A stretch of 64,000 nt of DNA from an uncultured Desulfatitalea sp. (GTDB lineage: Bacteria > Desulfobacterota > Desulfobacteria > Desulfobacterales > Desulfosarcinaceae): the NCBI GenBank assembly GCA_937868765.1, contig CALMNL010000015.1, positions 60,967-124,966 on the forward strand. Direction: 5' to 3'. A program made the position numbers and the translations under genes. Under the pieces are notes generated by a model. The model searched no databases. It worked only from the letters and a program-made list of their open reading frames with translations, and had not been told where the DNA came from. Positions 27,598 to 37,300 of this stretch are shown here, one piece after another. The number at the start of each line of letters is the position of its first letter. Position 1 is the first letter of the stretch.

Positions 27598-27694
27598 AAG
27601 ACGCCCTTATTAGCGGTAGTGACGCTGTGCATGGGCCTCTTCATGGTCGCTCAACTTTTATCCACCGGCGATGCCGGCTCAGGAGGTAGTTATT

Positions 27695-28006
27695 ATGAAG
27701 GGTATGGGAAACATGATGAAGCAAGCCCAGAAGCTTCAATCCCGCATGCTGAAACTACAGGAAGAACTGGCGGACAAGACCGTGGAAACCAGCGCCGGCG
27801 GCGGCATGATCAAGGTGGTGGCCAATGGCCGTCAGCAGCTGATTTCCATCACCATAAATAAAGAGGTAGTCGATCCCGAGGATGTGGAGATGTTGCAGGA
27901 TTTAATTCTGACGGGCGTAAACGATGCCCTGGCCAAAGCCCAGGAGATGGTGGCCTCTGAAATGGGCAAGATCACGGGCGGGTTCAATCTGCCCGGCATA
28001 TTGTAA
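27695..28006 (+). CDS. YbaB/EbfC nucleoid-associated protein
   Basis: A 103-residue protein. [18 protein letters not shown], then [19 protein letters not shown] and a helix ending [15 protein letters not shown], is the YbaB/EbfC pattern. These dimers bind DNA in the nucleoid. The frame is open eight codons upstream, but ATG 27695 with AGGAGG at 27680-27685 is the start. It sits between dnaX and recR, the order seen in most bacteria, which supports a shared transcript. Confidence 0.94.
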   Translation: MKGMGNMMKQAQKLQSRMLKLQEELADKTVETSAGGGMIKVVANGRQQLISITINKEVVDPEDVEMLQDLILTGVNDALAKAQEMVASEMGKITGGFNLPGIL

Positions 28007-28016
28007 CAGGCGCCTT

Positions 28017-28616
28017 ATGCAACATTACCCTAAACCCATTCGGGAGTTGATCCGCGGCCTGGCCAAGCTTCCCGGCATCGGGGAGAAGACGGCCGAACGC
28101 CTGGCGATTCACATCCTGCGCAATTCTCTGAACGATGCCGAAGCGCTGGCCAACAGCATCGTCACGGTAAAACAGAAGATCAGGCTGTGCACCAAGTGCT
28201 TCGGACTCAGCGACGATGTGCTGTGTGAAATCTGCCGGGATGCTTCCCGGGATGCGTCCCTATTGTGTGTCGTCGAGCAGCCGGCCGATATGATCGCTAT
28301 TGAAAAATCCGGTGCCTTCAAAGGATTGTACCATATCCTCGGTGGCAACCTGGCGCCCATGGAAGGCGTAGGGCCCGGGGATTTGCGCCTGCGTGAGCTT
28401 TTTGAGCGCATCGGGGCTCAGGGCATTCAAGAAGTCATTCTGGCCACCGGCACCAGCGTTGAAGGCGAAGCCACCGCAACATATATCGCCAACCAGCTGG
28501 GAGGCCGCAATGTCCGAACTTCGCGCATCGCATCGGGCGTCCCGGTAGGCGGAGATTTGAAGTATATCGACCAGATGACCCTCAAATGTGCCTTGGATGG
28601 ACGCCATGTCATGTAG
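28017..28616 (+). CDS. recR: Recombination protein RecR
   Basis: A 199-residue protein with helix-hairpin-helix IRGLAKLPGIGEKTAERLA at the N-terminus, a C4 zinc finger (CTKC, then CEIC) and a Toprim core beginning LCVVEQPADMIAIEKSG. The C-terminus LKYIDQMTLKCALDGRH is standard. RecR acts with RecF and RecO to load RecA at gaps. ATG 28017 is preferred, since it begins right after the ybaB stop. The end overlaps the start of the YkgJ-type gene. Confidence 0.96.
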   Translation: MQHYPKPIRELIRGLAKLPGIGEKTAERLAIHILRNSLNDAEALANSIVTVKQKIRLCTKCFGLSDDVLCEICRDASRDASLLCVVEQPADMIAIEKSGAFKGLYHILGGNLAPMEGVGPGDLRLRELFERIGAQGIQEVILATGTSVEGEATATYIANQLGGRNVRTSRIASGVPVGGDLKYIDQMTLKCALDGRHVM

Positions 28617-29010
28617 CATCTCCGCTTCAGAATTTTTCGAATGTACCCAATGCGGTCAATGCTGCAAGGGATTCGGAGGCACCTATGTTTCCGAAGCGGA
28701 TATCCTCGCCATTGCCGGTTTTCTAGGGATGTCGCCTGACACCTTCCGGGATCGCTGCTGTGTCTTGTCGGGAGGCAGGCCGCTTCTGGCGCAGCGGGCA
28801 GACGGCTATTGCATCTTCTTCGAAGAAAACTGCAGTATTCATCCGGTAAAACCCCGCATGTGCCGAAGATGGCCATTTATTCCCGGGGTTCTGGCGGATA
28901 TTGGCAATTGGCGCGCAATGGCCGACACCTGCCCGGGTATTCGCCCGGAGGTGAACGAAGCGTGCCTGCGCCGGTATATCCAACATGCGCTCAACCTCGA
29001 AAACCGGTGA
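28606..29010 (+). CDS. YkgJ-family cysteine cluster protein
   Basis: A 134-residue protein with many cysteines. FECTQCGQCCKGFGG near the N-terminus and CSIHPVKPRMCRRWPF further on are the marks of the YkgJ family, thought to bind zinc or an iron-sulfur cluster. A C-terminal helix ends the protein. In-frame starts exist at GTG 28588, ATG 28597 and ATG 28606; I choose the last, which overlaps recR by 11 bases. The function of the family is not established. Confidence 0.82.
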   Translation: MSCSISASEFFECTQCGQCCKGFGGTYVSEADILAIAGFLGMSPDTFRDRCCVLSGGRPLLAQRADGYCIFFEENCSIHPVKPRMCRRWPFIPGVLADIGNWRAMADTCPGIRPEVNEACLRRYIQHALNLENR

Positions 29011-29047
29011 TCATACGCCGTCCGCAAGGGGATAAAAAAGGAAACCA

Positions 29048-29833
29048 ATGATCGGCGTATTCGACTCCGGCATCGGCGGGCTGACAGTGGTGCGGGCACT
29101 GCTCGACCGCCTGCCCGGTCATGACATCACCTACCTGGGCGATACGGCCCGCACGCCCTATGGCAGCAAAAGCGCGGCCACCATCATAAAATACTCTCTG
29201 AAGAACACCGAATTCCTGCTGCGCCAGGGGGCACGGTTCATCGTTATCGCATGCAATACGGCCTCCAGTTATGCTTTTCAGGCTGTGCAGGATCAATTCA
29301 AGCTGCCCGTTTTCGAAGTGATCGGGCCGGGGGCGCACCTGGCTGTCCGGCGGTCAAAACGCCTGCGCATCGGCGTCATCGGCACACGGGCAACCATCGC
29401 CAGCGGCGTCTACGAGGCGAAGATAAAGCAGGAAAATTCCCAGGCACAGGTGTTTACCGCTCCTTGCCCATTGCTGGTGCCGCTGGTGGAAGAAGGGTGG
29501 ATCAGCAGGCGCGAAACCACTATGATCGTACGCAACTATTTGCATCCTTTGAAAACACGCCAAATCGACACCTTGATTTTGGGGTGCACTCACTACCCAG
29601 TGCTGCGCCATGTGATTCAGCGCAAGATCGGAGCCCGCGTGGCCCTGGTGGATTCGGCCGAAGCCATCGCCGGACAAGTTGCCGACTTTCTAAACGCGCC
29701 TCCGCCGACCGAAACGCCGATCTGCCGAACCCGCCGCCTTACCGTATTCGTTACCGATGTGGCGGAGCAATTCCGCAGAACTGCTCGATTGATTCTGCAG
29801 CATCCGGTGAAGATTCACCAGGCCGATTTGTAA
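29048..29833 (+). CDS. murI: Glutamate racemase
   Basis: A 261-residue enzyme that makes D-glutamate for peptidoglycan. The motifs DSGIGGLTVVRAL, GDTARTPYG, IACNTAS with the first catalytic Cys, and GCTHYPVL with the second Cys are all intact. The C-terminus shows LVDSAEAIAGQVADFL. It is a cytoplasmic enzyme feeding MurD. GGAAACC lies upstream of ATG 29048. It follows the YkgJ-type gene by 37 bases on the same strand. Confidence 0.96.
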   Translation: MIGVFDSGIGGLTVVRALLDRLPGHDITYLGDTARTPYGSKSAATIIKYSLKNTEFLLRQGARFIVIACNTASSYAFQAVQDQFKLPVFEVIGPGAHLAVRRSKRLRIGVIGTRATIASGVYEAKIKQENSQAQVFTAPCPLLVPLVEEGWISRRETTMIVRNYLHPLKTRQIDTLILGCTHYPVLRHVIQRKIGARVALVDSAEAIAGQVADFLNAPPPTETPICRTRRLTVFVTDVAEQFRRTARLILQHPVKIHQADL

Positions 29834-30057
29834 ACCTCCGAACCCTTCCTCGGGCCTAAGGGACAGAAGGTGCGAACCCACCCGGCAGGCTGCCTCCATG
29901 TGACTGTTAAGATATGAAATTTATTATAAGTTAAGGCAGTTCCGCCTTGACAGGTAGGGGTATCTATGTCATCCTGCACACCATCGCAGCACTAAAAAAA
30001 TATGAAGCCTTCGGGCACTTATCAGGACGTGAGGTTAATCTTATAAAGGAGGCCATG

Positions 30058-30852
30058 ATGTACCGCAAAATGATCGCGCTATTGGCAATGTTGATGCTTC
30101 TGGTAACGTGGGGCTGCCTGGAGAGTATGGTGCAGCCGGAAGCCAAAACCGATACCGGCGAAGCCATGGGACTTCCGCCTTATAATGGGCCACGGGCGAA
30201 AGTCGCAGTGGCCGACTTCGAATGGAAAGTAGGTCAGGAAGGCAGTAGTACCCGCATGTCTTTCGGCGGTCAGACCATCGAGGTGTCGCACAGTGAATAC
30301 AGTGGATATACTACAGGTTTGAGGGATATGCTGACCACGGCCATGGTACAGACCAAGCGCTACCGTGTCTTGGAACGCCAGAACCTGGATTCGCTGAAGC
30401 AGGAGATGGCGTTGAGCGAATCAGGCTATACCGATAAGAGCGGAAAGAAAAAAGGACAGGTCCGGGGCGCCGATCTGCTGATCATGGGGGCCGTGACCGG
30501 TTGGGAACCGGGCACTTCCGGTGGTGGCGGCGGCATCGGCGGCGGCACCCTGCAGAAAGCCACAGCGCTTTTCGGGGCCGCCAGGGGCGCCTATAACAAG
30601 TCTTCCATGGCCATGGACCTGCGCATCGTTGACACCGAGACCTCTGAGGTACTGGCGGCCACCCGCGTCGAGGGGGTGGCCAAGGACGTCAACCTGGGCG
30701 GCTTCCTGGGCGCCTTGGGCGGTTCGGGCGGCATGGCCGGCGGTTTGGGCGCATATGCCAAGACCCCCATGGAAAAAGCCATCCGTACCTGCATCTACAA
30801 CGCCGTGAAGTACATTGTGGATAATACGCCCCAGCAGTATTTGAAATACTAA
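30058..30852 (+). CDS. CsgG-like outer membrane lipoprotein
   Basis: A 264-residue protein with a short hydrophobic signal (MIALLAMLMLLVTWGC). Cys20 would be the lipidation site, though Trp at -2 is unusual for a lipobox. AKVAVADFEWKVG, GLRDMLTTAMVQTKRYRVLERQNLD and LRIVDTETSEVLAATRVEG match the CsgG/curli-assembly superfamily. A Gly-rich stretch (GGGGGIGGG) lies near residue 155. AAGGAGG precedes ATG 30058 by five bases. No curli genes (csgA, csgE, csgF) are near, so the protein may be a general periplasmic assembly factor or pore. It is a single-gene unit with its own terminator. Confidence 0.78.
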   Translation: MYRKMIALLAMLMLLVTWGCLESMVQPEAKTDTGEAMGLPPYNGPRAKVAVADFEWKVGQEGSSTRMSFGGQTIEVSHSEYSGYTTGLRDMLTTAMVQTKRYRVLERQNLDSLKQEMALSESGYTDKSGKKKGQVRGADLLIMGAVTGWEPGTSGGGGGIGGGTLQKATALFGAARGAYNKSSMAMDLRIVDTETSEVLAATRVEGVAKDVNLGGFLGALGGSGGMAGGLGAYAKTPMEKAIRTCIYNAVKYIVDNTPQQYLKY

Positions 30853-30872
30853 CTTCAGAAATAGTTGCCTTG

Positions 30873-30910
30873 ACCTCCCATGACGATTTTGCGCATGGGA
30901 GGTTTTTTTT
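30873..30910 (+). terminator. Terminator of the CsgG-like gene
   Basis: ACCTCCCATG (30873-30882) pairs with CATGGGAGGT (30894-30903) around an 11-base loop, followed by eight T. This is a clear intrinsic terminator 20 bases after the stop codon. Confidence 0.9.
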
Positions 30911-30996
30911 GCCTATGAAAGATAACGGCTATGGCAGGATGTCAGGGCGCCGGGAAGCCGCCAGATGGGCGGGAGGAGAATTTTTCAGCTGCCGTA

Positions 30997-31554
30997 TCAA
31001 TTCTTCAACGCCAAGGCAATGCGTTCATCGGCCGGCAAATCCCCGCGTTCCAAAGTGGAGCGTATCGCAGTCATGCGCTGCTGCAGGTCGGCAACCGTCA
31101 TTTCCAGATTTTGGATGGTTTCAGATGAAGCTTGCTCGGTGGCTTCCATGGCGATGCGCAAATCGCTGGCGTTTTTCATCAAGTGCTTCAGGTTCTGGAT
31201 CTTTGCCAGACGCAGGATCAATTCGTCCATGTTGATCGGCTTTTGCAGGTAGTCATTGGCGCCTTTTTTCATGGCCACGATGGCGTTATCGATGGTGCCA
31301 TGGGCGGTAATCAGAATCACTTCGGTCTTGAGGTTATTCTCCTTGGCGGTCTCCAGGACGCCGATGCCGTCCACCCCCCCGGGCATCATCAAATCGGTCA
31401 AAATCACATCATAAAAGGAGTGGGAGATCATGCGCACGGCGTCCACACCGGAAGCGGCGGTTTCCACCTGATAATCGTCTTTGGCCAACCGCTTGGTCAA
31501 CAGAGACCGGGTTACCGGGTCATCATCGACCACTAATATTTTAAGAGATTGCAT
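30997..31554 (-). CDS. Response regulator, REC domain with C-terminal coiled coil
   Basis: A 185-residue protein. LKILVVDDDPVTRSLLTKRL begins a CheY-like receiver; the phosphoacceptor Asp lies in VILTDLMMPGG at about residue 52, and VILITAHG and QKP carry the conserved Thr/Ser and Lys. A helical tail (about 125-185) has heptad-like patterns (ASSETIQNLEMTVADLQQRM) and no DNA-binding domain. It is thus a receiver that signals by protein contact. It starts at ATG 31554 with GAGGATAGG upstream, 41 bases after cheR ends, so it is probably cotranscribed with the chemotaxis genes. Confidence 0.85.
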   Translation of the reverse strand: MQSLKILVVDDDPVTRSLLTKRLAKDDYQVETAASGVDAVRMISHSFYDVILTDLMMPGGVDGIGVLETAKENNLKTEVILITAHGTIDNAIVAMKKGANDYLQKPINMDELILRLAKIQNLKHLMKNASDLRIAMEATEQASSETIQNLEMTVADLQQRMTAIRSTLERGDLPADERIALALKN

Positions 31555-31595
31555 CGTCCTATCCTCCACAGACCGTCGAACATTTTCGGTTCCTT

Positions 31596-32537
31596 TTATT
31601 TTAACTGGTAGAATATGGATTTTAGATGGCGTTTGGGTATGAAACGGGGACAAACGCCGGTCAGTGACTCGGTCGAGCCAATGATCAAAAAACCATCCAT
31701 TTCCAGACTGTCGGCTATCTTATTGAACACCTTGATTCGATCTTCGAGCAGAAAATAAATTGCCACGTTGCGGCAAAAAATAATGTCGAATTTGCCCAAC
31801 GAAGAGAAAGATTCCATTAGATTGAACTTGCGGAAAGTGGCCATGGCGCGGATTTCATCGCTTATTTTCCACATTTCGCCAAGGGGGCTGAAATAGCGGT
31901 GAAGTTTTTCCTGGGGCAGTCCCCGTTCGATCTCGAACTTGTTGTAGGCCCCGTAACTGGCCTGCTTGATGGCCGCATCGGAAATGTCGGTGCCGAGCAA
32001 TTTGATGCTGTAATTATGGTTCGGGCCTAAAAGCTCTCGCAAGACCATGGCGATACTGTAAATCTCCTGACCCGTGGAGCAGGCAGCACTCCAAATGCGC
32101 AGGGGAACCGGGCTGCCATTGGGAACAGTGGTCGCTCGATGGTCGATCATTTCGGGAACGATCTTGTGCCTTAGCAGATCGAAGGGGGTCGCGTCTCTGA
32201 AGAAGAGCGTTTCATTGGTGGTGATGGCATCGATGATCTGCTTTTCGAGCAGTTTGGTGGTGTCCCCTTTGGCCTTGTAGTAAAAGGTTGTGAATGAATC
32301 GCATCTTTCGCTTTCGAGCAGTTTGCCCAGGCGCGTTTCCAGCAAATAGGCTTTGGATGCCTCTATGTTGATTCCACACAACCCATAGATGTATTTCGAG
32401 AACAGCTGGACTTCGGCCGGGGTGATCTTGACGGCGTTTCTGATTCCGGGAAAGGGTTTGGGAACAGCTTTGGGAACGGAAGCGGCCGGCTCTTTCGTCG
32501 TAACGCTGGAGAAGTTACCGGGTGTCATGAGGCTCAT
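31596..32537 (-). CDS. cheR: CheR chemoreceptor glutamate methyltransferase
   Basis: A 313-residue protein. The Pro/Ala/Lys-rich first 35 residues precede the CheR N-terminal helices. TTNETLFFRDATPFDLL, then LRIWSAACSTGQEIYSIAM (SAM binding), LLGTDISDAAIKQA and FDIIFCRNVAIYFL are all diagnostic. CheR uses SAM to methylate receptors for adaptation. It lies downstream of cheB (50-base gap) in the same operon. No receptor gene is present in this window. Confidence 0.95.
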   Translation of the reverse strand: MSLMTPGNFSSVTTKEPAASVPKAVPKPFPGIRNAVKITPAEVQLFSKYIYGLCGINIEASKAYLLETRLGKLLESERCDSFTTFYYKAKGDTTKLLEKQIIDAITTNETLFFRDATPFDLLRHKIVPEMIDHRATTVPNGSPVPLRIWSAACSTGQEIYSIAMVLRELLGPNHNYSIKLLGTDISDAAIKQASYGAYNKFEIERGLPQEKLHRYFSPLGEMWKISDEIRAMATFRKFNLMESFSSLGKFDIIFCRNVAIYFLLEDRIKVFNKIADSLEMDGFLIIGSTESLTGVCPRFIPKRHLKSIFYQLK

Positions 32538-32587
32538 GTGGGTTCATCTCTCAATCTATTTTCCTGATGCATCGGCCATTTTGCCCG

Positions 32588-33757
32588 CTACGCATCGGCT
32601 TTTGGCTTAACAGCACTTCGGTCGCGGAAAGAAACGGTCTTGACGATTTCCGCGGCCATAAGATCCAAAGGCGCCACCACATCGGCCAAACCGCTCTCGA
32701 TGGGCTCCTTGGGCATGCCGAACACAACACAGCTGGCTTCATCCTGGGCGATGATCGTGGCGCCATTGTTTTTCAGCTGTTTCAGGCCAATGGTGCCGTC
32801 CGATCCCATGCCGGTCATGATCACCGCCGTAGCACGGCCGACATAATGATCCGCCACCGAATGGAACAGATAATCGACGGAGGGCTTGCAGTTGTTCACC
32901 GGCGGATCGTCGGTGATCTTGATGACCCGCGCCTTGCCGTCGGCTCCCGCCACGATTTTCATTTGCTTGCCTCCGGGAGCGATGTAGACCACATTGGGCA
33001 TCAAGGGTTCGCCCTGTTTGGCTTCATGGACTTCCAAGGCACACTTGGCGTTCAAGCTGTTGGCCAGAGACTGGGTGAACAGCGGGGGCATGTGCTGCAC
33101 GATCACGATGGGAACGCCTATATTTCCCGGAATTTGTGGCAGCATCTTGGCCAAGGCGCCGGGGCCTCCGGTGGAAACACCGATGGCGATAATGGCCGAA
33201 TTGCCCAATATGCTTCGACTCACGGGCGATGTCATGGAAACGGTGCGCTGGGCGGACCGAGCCACGGGGGGCGCCTTGGGGATCACCCCCAGTCGCTCCC
33301 TGATCTGGCGGCTGCGCACAAAGGCTTTGATCATCGGTGCCAGTGCTTCCTTGACCGCCAGTTTGTTTTCGGCCATGGTACCCGATTGGGGCTTGGGGAT
33401 GAAATCGAAAGCACCCAGTTCCAAGGCGCGCATGGTCATGGCACCGCCTTCCTGGGTGAGGGTGCTCAGCATGATGGCTCCTACGCGCGGCGCCTCCTTT
33501 TGCAGTTGCTGCAACACCTCCAGGCCGTTCATTTCCGGCATTTCGATGTCCAGGGTCAGCAGGTCGGGTTGCAGGCTCTTGATGCGCATCATGGCGGCCT
33601 TGCCGTTGTAGGCGGTACCGACCACCTCCACGTCCGGCAGTTCCATCAGCACATCGCTGACGATCTTGCGATAGACCACCGTGTCGTCAACGACCAATAC
33701 CTTGAGCTTTTCGTTGGGCTGGGTGATTTTTAAGTCTGTCTGGGGCATAAGAGCCAT
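32588..33757 (-). CDS. cheB: CheB protein-glutamate methylesterase/deamidase
   Basis: A 389-residue two-domain protein. The N-terminal receiver has LKVLVVDDTVVYRKIV and phosphoacceptor Asp in LLTLDIEMPEM. The C-terminal esterase has AIGVSTGGPGAL with the catalytic Ser, VIVQHMPPLFT with the His, and TGMGSDGTIGL with the Asp. A 50-residue linker separates them. CheB demethylates receptors when phosphorylated by CheA. The start is ATG 33757 with GGGAG upstream; the frame is open to 33790, but that start would abut cheW. Confidence 0.95.
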   Translation of the reverse strand: MALMPQTDLKITQPNEKLKVLVVDDTVVYRKIVSDVLMELPDVEVVGTAYNGKAAMMRIKSLQPDLLTLDIEMPEMNGLEVLQQLQKEAPRVGAIMLSTLTQEGGAMTMRALELGAFDFIPKPQSGTMAENKLAVKEALAPMIKAFVRSRQIRERLGVIPKAPPVARSAQRTVSMTSPVSRSILGNSAIIAIGVSTGGPGALAKMLPQIPGNIGVPIVIVQHMPPLFTQSLANSLNAKCALEVHEAKQGEPLMPNVVYIAPGGKQMKIVAGADGKARVIKITDDPPVNNCKPSVDYLFHSVADHYVGRATAVIMTGMGSDGTIGLKQLKNNGATIIAQDEASCVVFGMPKEPIESGLADVVAPLDLMAAEIVKTVSFRDRSAVKPKADA

Positions 33758-33792
33758 TGGTACTCCCGTTACAACAGCGGGCTTCGACAAAA

Positions 33793-34278
33793 TTAATTTT
33801 CTTCGGCCAGGACCCGATCCGCATCCAGGATGCCGATCAGACGATCCTGCATTTTGAAAACACCTTTGAAGAAGACGCCCTGGACGCCGCCGATATTAGC
33901 TGGCGGCCGCTCGACCTTTTCCCACTCGGCCTCGACCACATCGCCGATGCGCGACACGAGCAAGCCGATGTATTCGTTGTCCGAATTGACGATGATGTTC
34001 CGGGAAGAGTCATTGACTTCCACGGAGGTCAGGCCGAGCTTTTTGCCCAGGTCGATGATGGTGACGATCTGGCCGCGCAGATTCAGAATGCCCATGACGT
34101 AATCAGGGGCCTGGGGCACCTTGGTCATCTCCATCAGCTTGTTGATCTCCTGGACTTTGAGGATATCCATGCCGCACAGTGCATTCCCGACATAGAAGGT
34201 GGCCAGTTCCACGGTGCCAGTGGCCTGCTGATGCGGGTTCCAGGCTTGGGGCTTTCGCGTTCCTTTTTTTTCTGCCAT
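33793..34278 (-). CDS. cheW: CheW chemotaxis coupling protein
   Basis: A 161-residue protein. VELATFYVGNALCGMDILKVQEI and MGILNLRGQIVTIIDL, then SRNIIVNSDNEYIGLLVSRIGDV, define the CheW beta-barrel. An N-terminal tail of about 20 residues is basic. CheW links receptors to CheA. It lies between cheA (59-base gap) and cheB on the same strand, so it belongs to this chemosensory operon. Confidence 0.95.
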   Translation of the reverse strand: MAEKKGTRKPQAWNPHQQATGTVELATFYVGNALCGMDILKVQEINKLMEMTKVPQAPDYVMGILNLRGQIVTIIDLGKKLGLTSVEVNDSSRNIIVNSDNEYIGLLVSRIGDVVEAEWEKVERPPANIGGVQGVFFKGVFKMQDRLIGILDADRVLAEEN

Positions 34279-34337
34279 TTTTTTATCTCCACGCTAAGGC
34301 GCCAGGGGGCGCTTTTGGCCTCGCCGGTAAAACGGCA

Positions 34338-37300
34338 TCAGGCGGCCTTCAAAAATCCATGAATGCTCTTGATCAATTTTTCGCGATCCAACTTGATCTG
34401 GTAGTCGTCGATGCCGGCCGCCTTGCCCCTGAGGATGTCTTCCTCGCCGGCCAGCGTGGTCAGCGCGATGACCGGCAAGTGCGCGTAAGTGGGGCTTTCC
34501 TTTATCTTGCGGGTCAAGGCAAAGCCGTCCATCTTGGGCATTTCGATGTCGGTCACCACCAGGGAGATTTGTTCCGCTTTTTCCTGGAGCAAATCCCAGG
34601 CGATGATCCCGTCCTCGGCCTCAAGGACCGTGAACCCTTCTTTCTCCATGGAGGCCTTTACCTGGTTGCGGAAGAAGCTGGAGTCCTCTGCAAAGAGAAT
34701 GGTGGCCGCTTTGCCGCCGACTTTTTTAGGCTTTCCCGAAGCTTTGAACCACTGTGGGTTGAGGGTTTCCACCAGTTCTACGATGTCCACCAGCAAGGTG
34801 GTGTGTTCGTTGATGATCGTGGAACCCATGATACCCGTCTGGCGCAAGGTGGTGCCGTCGATGTTCAGATTGGCTTCCAGGGCATCCACCGGGCCGATGG
34901 CCAGCAGGCCGATCTCTCTGCCCGCCACCACGAATACGATCACCAGCAGATTGTTCTGGTCGGCCAGGGGTTGTACCGTGGCCACCTGGTCGATGCTGAA
35001 CAGCGGCAGACTGCCGCCGCGGTATTTGATGACCCGCTTGCCGCCGACGATTTCGATATCGTCGCGTTTGATCTTTTCGATGCGTTCCACCAGGCTCAGC
35101 GGCGCGGCGAACTGCTCGTTCTCGGCACTGCGGAAGACCAGCAGCGATTGTTTGTCGCGGCTGGCGCGCACGGCCTCGCGTTCGGATTCGGCCACTTCGG
35201 CGGCACGGGCCGTGCCCTCCACGGTGGACAGGCCGCCCATCTGCGCCAGGTTGGCCACATCCAGGATCAGGGCCACACGGCCATCGCCCATGATGGTGGC
35301 GCCGGCGTAGCCTTTGCATTTTTTCAAGTCGCGGCCCAGGGGTTTGACCACGATCTCTTCCGAGTCGTGCAGTACATCCACCACCAGGCCGTATTTCATC
35401 GTGCCCGTTGAAACCACCACCACGTTCAAGGCACTGGCCGCATGGTAGCGCCGCCCCTCACTGCGCTGGGGATACTTTCCCTCGTCTAGCTTCTCTTCCT
35501 GTGCGTCGTCCGCTTCCGGCGCCTGGCTGGAGATCATCGGGCTTTTCTTGGAGCGTCGGTCGGCTATGGCTTTGCGGCGATCCGAGCGGGTCTCACCGGA
35601 TTCAGGATGGGCATATTGAGATTCTACACCGATGATCTCAGCCAATCGGATGAGCGGCAGCAGGTTGCCGCGCAGACGCACCACATCGGCATTGCCCACC
35701 CGTTCGATGCGTTTGCTGACCTGCTCGGCCGGGATGCGCAGCAATTCTTCCAGGTTGACCTGGGGAATGGCATATCGCTCGCCGCCGGTGACCACGATCT
35801 GGCACGGGATGATGGCCAGGGTCAGGGGCAACTTGATGCGGATGGTGGTACCGCGACCCGGTTCGGAGTCGATGTCGATGAGTCCGCCGAGCTGGTCGAG
35901 ATTGGTTTTGACCACGTCCATGCCCACGCCACGGCCGGAGACATCGGTGACTTTTTCGGCCGTGGAGAAACCGGGCAGAAATATCAGGTTGGTTTTTTCC
36001 CGTATGGACATGATCTTGGCCTGCTCTTCGGTGATGCGGCCTTTCTCTACCGCCTTGGCGGCGATCTTATTGCCGTCCAGGCCTTTACCATCATCGGAAA
36101 TTTCGATGTTCACCTGGCCGGCTTCGTGGTAGGCCTTAAGGAAGATTTTGCCCACCGGATTTTTGCCCATGCGCTTGCGCACATCGGGCGGCTCGATGCC
36201 GTGGTCGACGGCATTGCGCACCAGATGGGTCAGGGGATCGCCGATGGCTTCGATGATCGTCTTGTCCAGTTCGACATCCTTGCCTTCAAGGGTCAACTCT
36301 ACCTGCTTGCCCAAAGTGCGGGCCAGATCCCGCACCACCCTGGGGAACTTGTTGAAGACGTTGCCGATGGACTGCATGCGGGTGAGCATGATGGCTTCTT
36401 GCAATTCGGAGGTGATCAGATCGATGCGCTGGCCGGCGACTTCCGAGCCGCGTTTGTCGTTGGAGCCCATGGACTGGAGCAACTGATTGCGGCTGAGCAC
36501 CAGTTCGCCGGCCAGGGTCATCAGTTGATCCAGCAGGCTCACGTGAACCCGCAGGCTGGTTTCGGCTTCCAGTTTGGTCGCTTTACGGTCGGCCCCTGTT
36601 TCGCTGCTAATGAGAGCGGCACACGCCATCTCCGGGGTCAGCTCCTGGTCCTGGGCTGCGATTTCCGCAATAGGTTCCGGATCATCCGCATCCAGGGCGA
36701 TCCGCTCGGGCTCCGCCTCAGGCAGAAGTGCGGGCGACGGGCTGGATGCCTCGAACGGCATCGAGGCCTCGGCGGTCGCCGGATCGCCATTGAGACGATA
36801 AAGGGAAAGATCAGTGCGCAACTCAAAAATCAGCTTTTCGCCGATTTCAAAAAGAACGTTGATGTCCGCGGGTTTTAAAATGGTAGCGAACAGGAAGACC
36901 ATGGGGCTCTCCGGGGCCCAGCCGGCATCCAATTCAGCGGATGGACGCAGATCGAAGTTGGCGCCCAGAATGATGCCGGTCTGCTCCATTTCCTCGAGCA
37001 CCCCTTTGCAGCTCTTGCCCTTGTCTTGGATATGAGCCCCTACCTCCATTTTTACCAGGTAGACGCATTTGCCCTGTTGGAACATGGGCGTCAACGTTTT
37101 GAGATTTACGGTCAGGGCCGACTGGCCATTCGGAAATTCAAGGGAGAAGTTCTCTCCAGCGGCACTTGGGGCAGGCGGAGTGGCCGCCGGTGCTTTCTTG
37201 GGTTTGGCTGCTTTGGGCTTTTTGGATGCAGCCTCTTCGTTCCCCGCCGCTTTCGCTTTCGGTGCCGCGCTCGCTTCCAGAACCGCCTTGAGCGCACGGA

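Noticed and set aside
34179..36878. Long plus-strand frames antisense to cheA
   Set aside because: His- and Gln-rich shadow translations of the CheA coding strand; no ribosome sites or domains.
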